Source: a bacterium (GTDB lineage: Bacteria > Patescibacteriota > Patescibacteriia > SG8-24). Taken from it: a stretch of DNA of 36,718 nucleotides. Position 1 is the stretch's first letter, and every line of letters starts with the position of its first letter. Where the stretch lies: the NCBI GenBank assembly GCA_023246225.1, contig JAHFIV010000005.1:1-36718 (forward strand). The letters run 5' to 3'. The notes below the pieces were generated by a model. The model saw only the letters and a program-made list of their open reading frames with translations, had not been told where the DNA came from and did no database searches. Shown here in pieces: positions 35,358-36,718 of this stretch. The position numbers and the translations under genes were made by a program.

Positions 35358-36718
35358 GTATGACCGGTGGCGCAGTCGATGAAATCAAAGCGAAATTAGA
35401 CATCGTTCCTTTGATGTCTGAGTACGTGCAGATGAAAAAAACTGGCGCGAGTTTCATGGTGGTCTGTCCGTTTCACCACGAAAAAACGCCGTCGCTGCAT
35501 GTGTCGCCAGACAAACAGATGTGGTATTGCCACGGCTGCGGAGAAGGTGGCGATATTTTTGGATTCATCATGCGCATGGAAGGATTGGATTTCCTTGACA
35601 CGCTCCGTTTTCTTGCGCGCAAGGCTGGTGTCACCCTCAGTCGTGACGACGCGAAGGCACACTCAGAACGGCAAGAGTTGATCGAGATCAACACGCTCGC
35701 GGCGAAATTTTTTCACGAGGTGTTATTAAAATCACCGCAGGCCGAGGTTGCGCGCACGTACGTTACCAAACGTGCGCTATCGCCAGAAACTGTCGATGAA
35801 TTCCTCCTCGGTTTTTCGCCGAACGCGTGGGATGCCACGATCACATTTCTTCGCAAACGCAATTATAAAGATGCACAGATCATTCGTGCGGGCCTTGCAT
35901 CAAAAAGCGAAAACGGTCGCGGTGCGTTTGATCGATTTCGTGGTCGATTGATGTTTCCGATACGCGATGCGAACGGAAGCGTCATCGGATTTACTGCGCG
36001 CATCATGCCGGGCGCAGACGGAAAAGATTCGAAAGACGAAGCGAAGTATGTGAATACCACCCAAACGCCGATCTACAACAAAAGTCACGTGCTCTACGGA
36101 CTCGACGCAGCACGCAAAGCGATCAAAGCGCAGGATCTTGCAGTGGTCGTGGAAGGAAACATGGATGTGATCGCCTCGCATCAAGCGGGAGTAAAAAATG
36201 TTGTAGCGAGTTCAGGTACATCCTTCACTGAAGAACAGTTGCGCATTTTAAAACGATTCACTTCACGACTGGTCCTTTCTTTTGATAACGACCCCGCAGG
36301 AGAAAACGCCGCGCGACGGAGCATCGATACCGCGGTTGCTGCGGGATTTGCGGTGCGTATTCTTCGATTGCCAGGAGATGCAGGAAAAGATCCGGATGAT
36401 TGCATCCGGAAAAATCCTGCACTGTGGTCAAAGGCGATTGCGGACGCTGTGCCTTATATGGAGTGGTACATCACACTCGTTCGAGAGCGTACAGATTTTC
36501 GAAATCCCGATGCGGTGCGTGACGCGTCACAGGACCTTCTGAAAGAAATCGCAAAACTCGCTGCGCCCGCAGAGCGTTCGCACTGGATCCGCCAAGTCGC
36601 CGACCTGTTCCAAACGCCGGAATCGGCGCTTTTCGAAGTAGTACAACGACTCGCTGCGGGTAAACCGCCCGCAGCGCTTCCGGCGGTGAAGCCTGCTGCA
36701 CCAATGAAACCGCTCCCA
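35354..36718 (+). CDS. dnaG: DNA primase DnaG, 3' truncated by window edge
   Basis: CPFHHEKTPSLHVSPDKQMWYCHGCGEGGDIFGFIM (CHC2 zinc site), GRLMFPIRD, VVVEGNMDVIASHQAG, LSFDNDPAGENAARR (TOPRIM); ATGA overlap with upstream gene; open frame to the last base. Confidence 0.96.
   Translation, partial: MSMTGGAVDEIKAKLDIVPLMSEYVQMKKTGASFMVVCPFHHEKTPSLHVSPDKQMWYCHGCGEGGDIFGFIMRMEGLDFLDTLRFLARKAGVTLSRDDAKAHSERQELIEINTLAAKFFHEVLLKSPQAEVARTYVTKRALSPETVDEFLLGFSPNAWDATITFLRKRNYKDAQIIRAGLASKSENGRGAFDRFRGRLMFPIRDANGSVIGFTARIMPGADGKDSKDEAKYVNTTQTPIYNKSHVLYGLDAARKAIKAQDLAVVVEGNMDVIASHQAGVKNVVASSGTSFTEEQLRILKRFTSRLVLSFDNDPAGENAARRSIDTAVAAGFAVRILRLPGDAGKDPDDCIRKNPALWSKAIADAVPYMEWYITLVRERTDFRNPDAVRDASQDLLKEIAKLAAPAERSHWIRQVADLFQTPESALFEVVQRLAAGKPPAALPAVKPAAPMKPLP

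Overview
The window reads as a chromosomal segment of a small-genome bacterium. It is probably Patescibacteria/CPR-like, judged from gene style and content; no database search was done. Most of it is a plus-strand housekeeping backbone: glycosyltransferase, Rieske protein, MgtE, MurJ, LepA, RecJ, RNase H, PilM, pilin, prepilin peptidase, LigA, GatC, GatA, Lgt, a spermidine-synthase-like protein, a queuosine-salvage hydrolase plus Tgt, a MoxR ATPase plus a VWA protein, and DnaG running off the right edge (absent from the supplied ORF track). The backbone is punctuated by a family of two-armed GTCATTCCGG inverted repeats, by palindromic solo elements, and by genes with their own symmetric terminators. 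The least ordinary part is a visibly AT-richer, minus-strand island at about 27.8-31.6 kb. It lies next to a tRNA-Ser(GGA) gene whose 3' flank is repeated (35 bp, 30 identical) about 1.68 kb away. The island carries an excisionase-like HTH gene, a tightly overlapping three-gene cassette (membrane/coiled-coil protein, helical protein, HEPN-like Rx4H protein), and a second pair (two-TM protein plus a DUF5677-like protein) between the direct repeats. It is the best candidate here for an undescribed, possibly defence-related system. Other notable points: a salvage-type queuosine locus with a non-canonical Tgt loop, -10-like motifs almost touching start codons (possible leaderless mRNAs), and a TrmH protein whose C-terminus is encoded by the repeat family. 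All calls come from reading sequence and translations; no similarity search was run.
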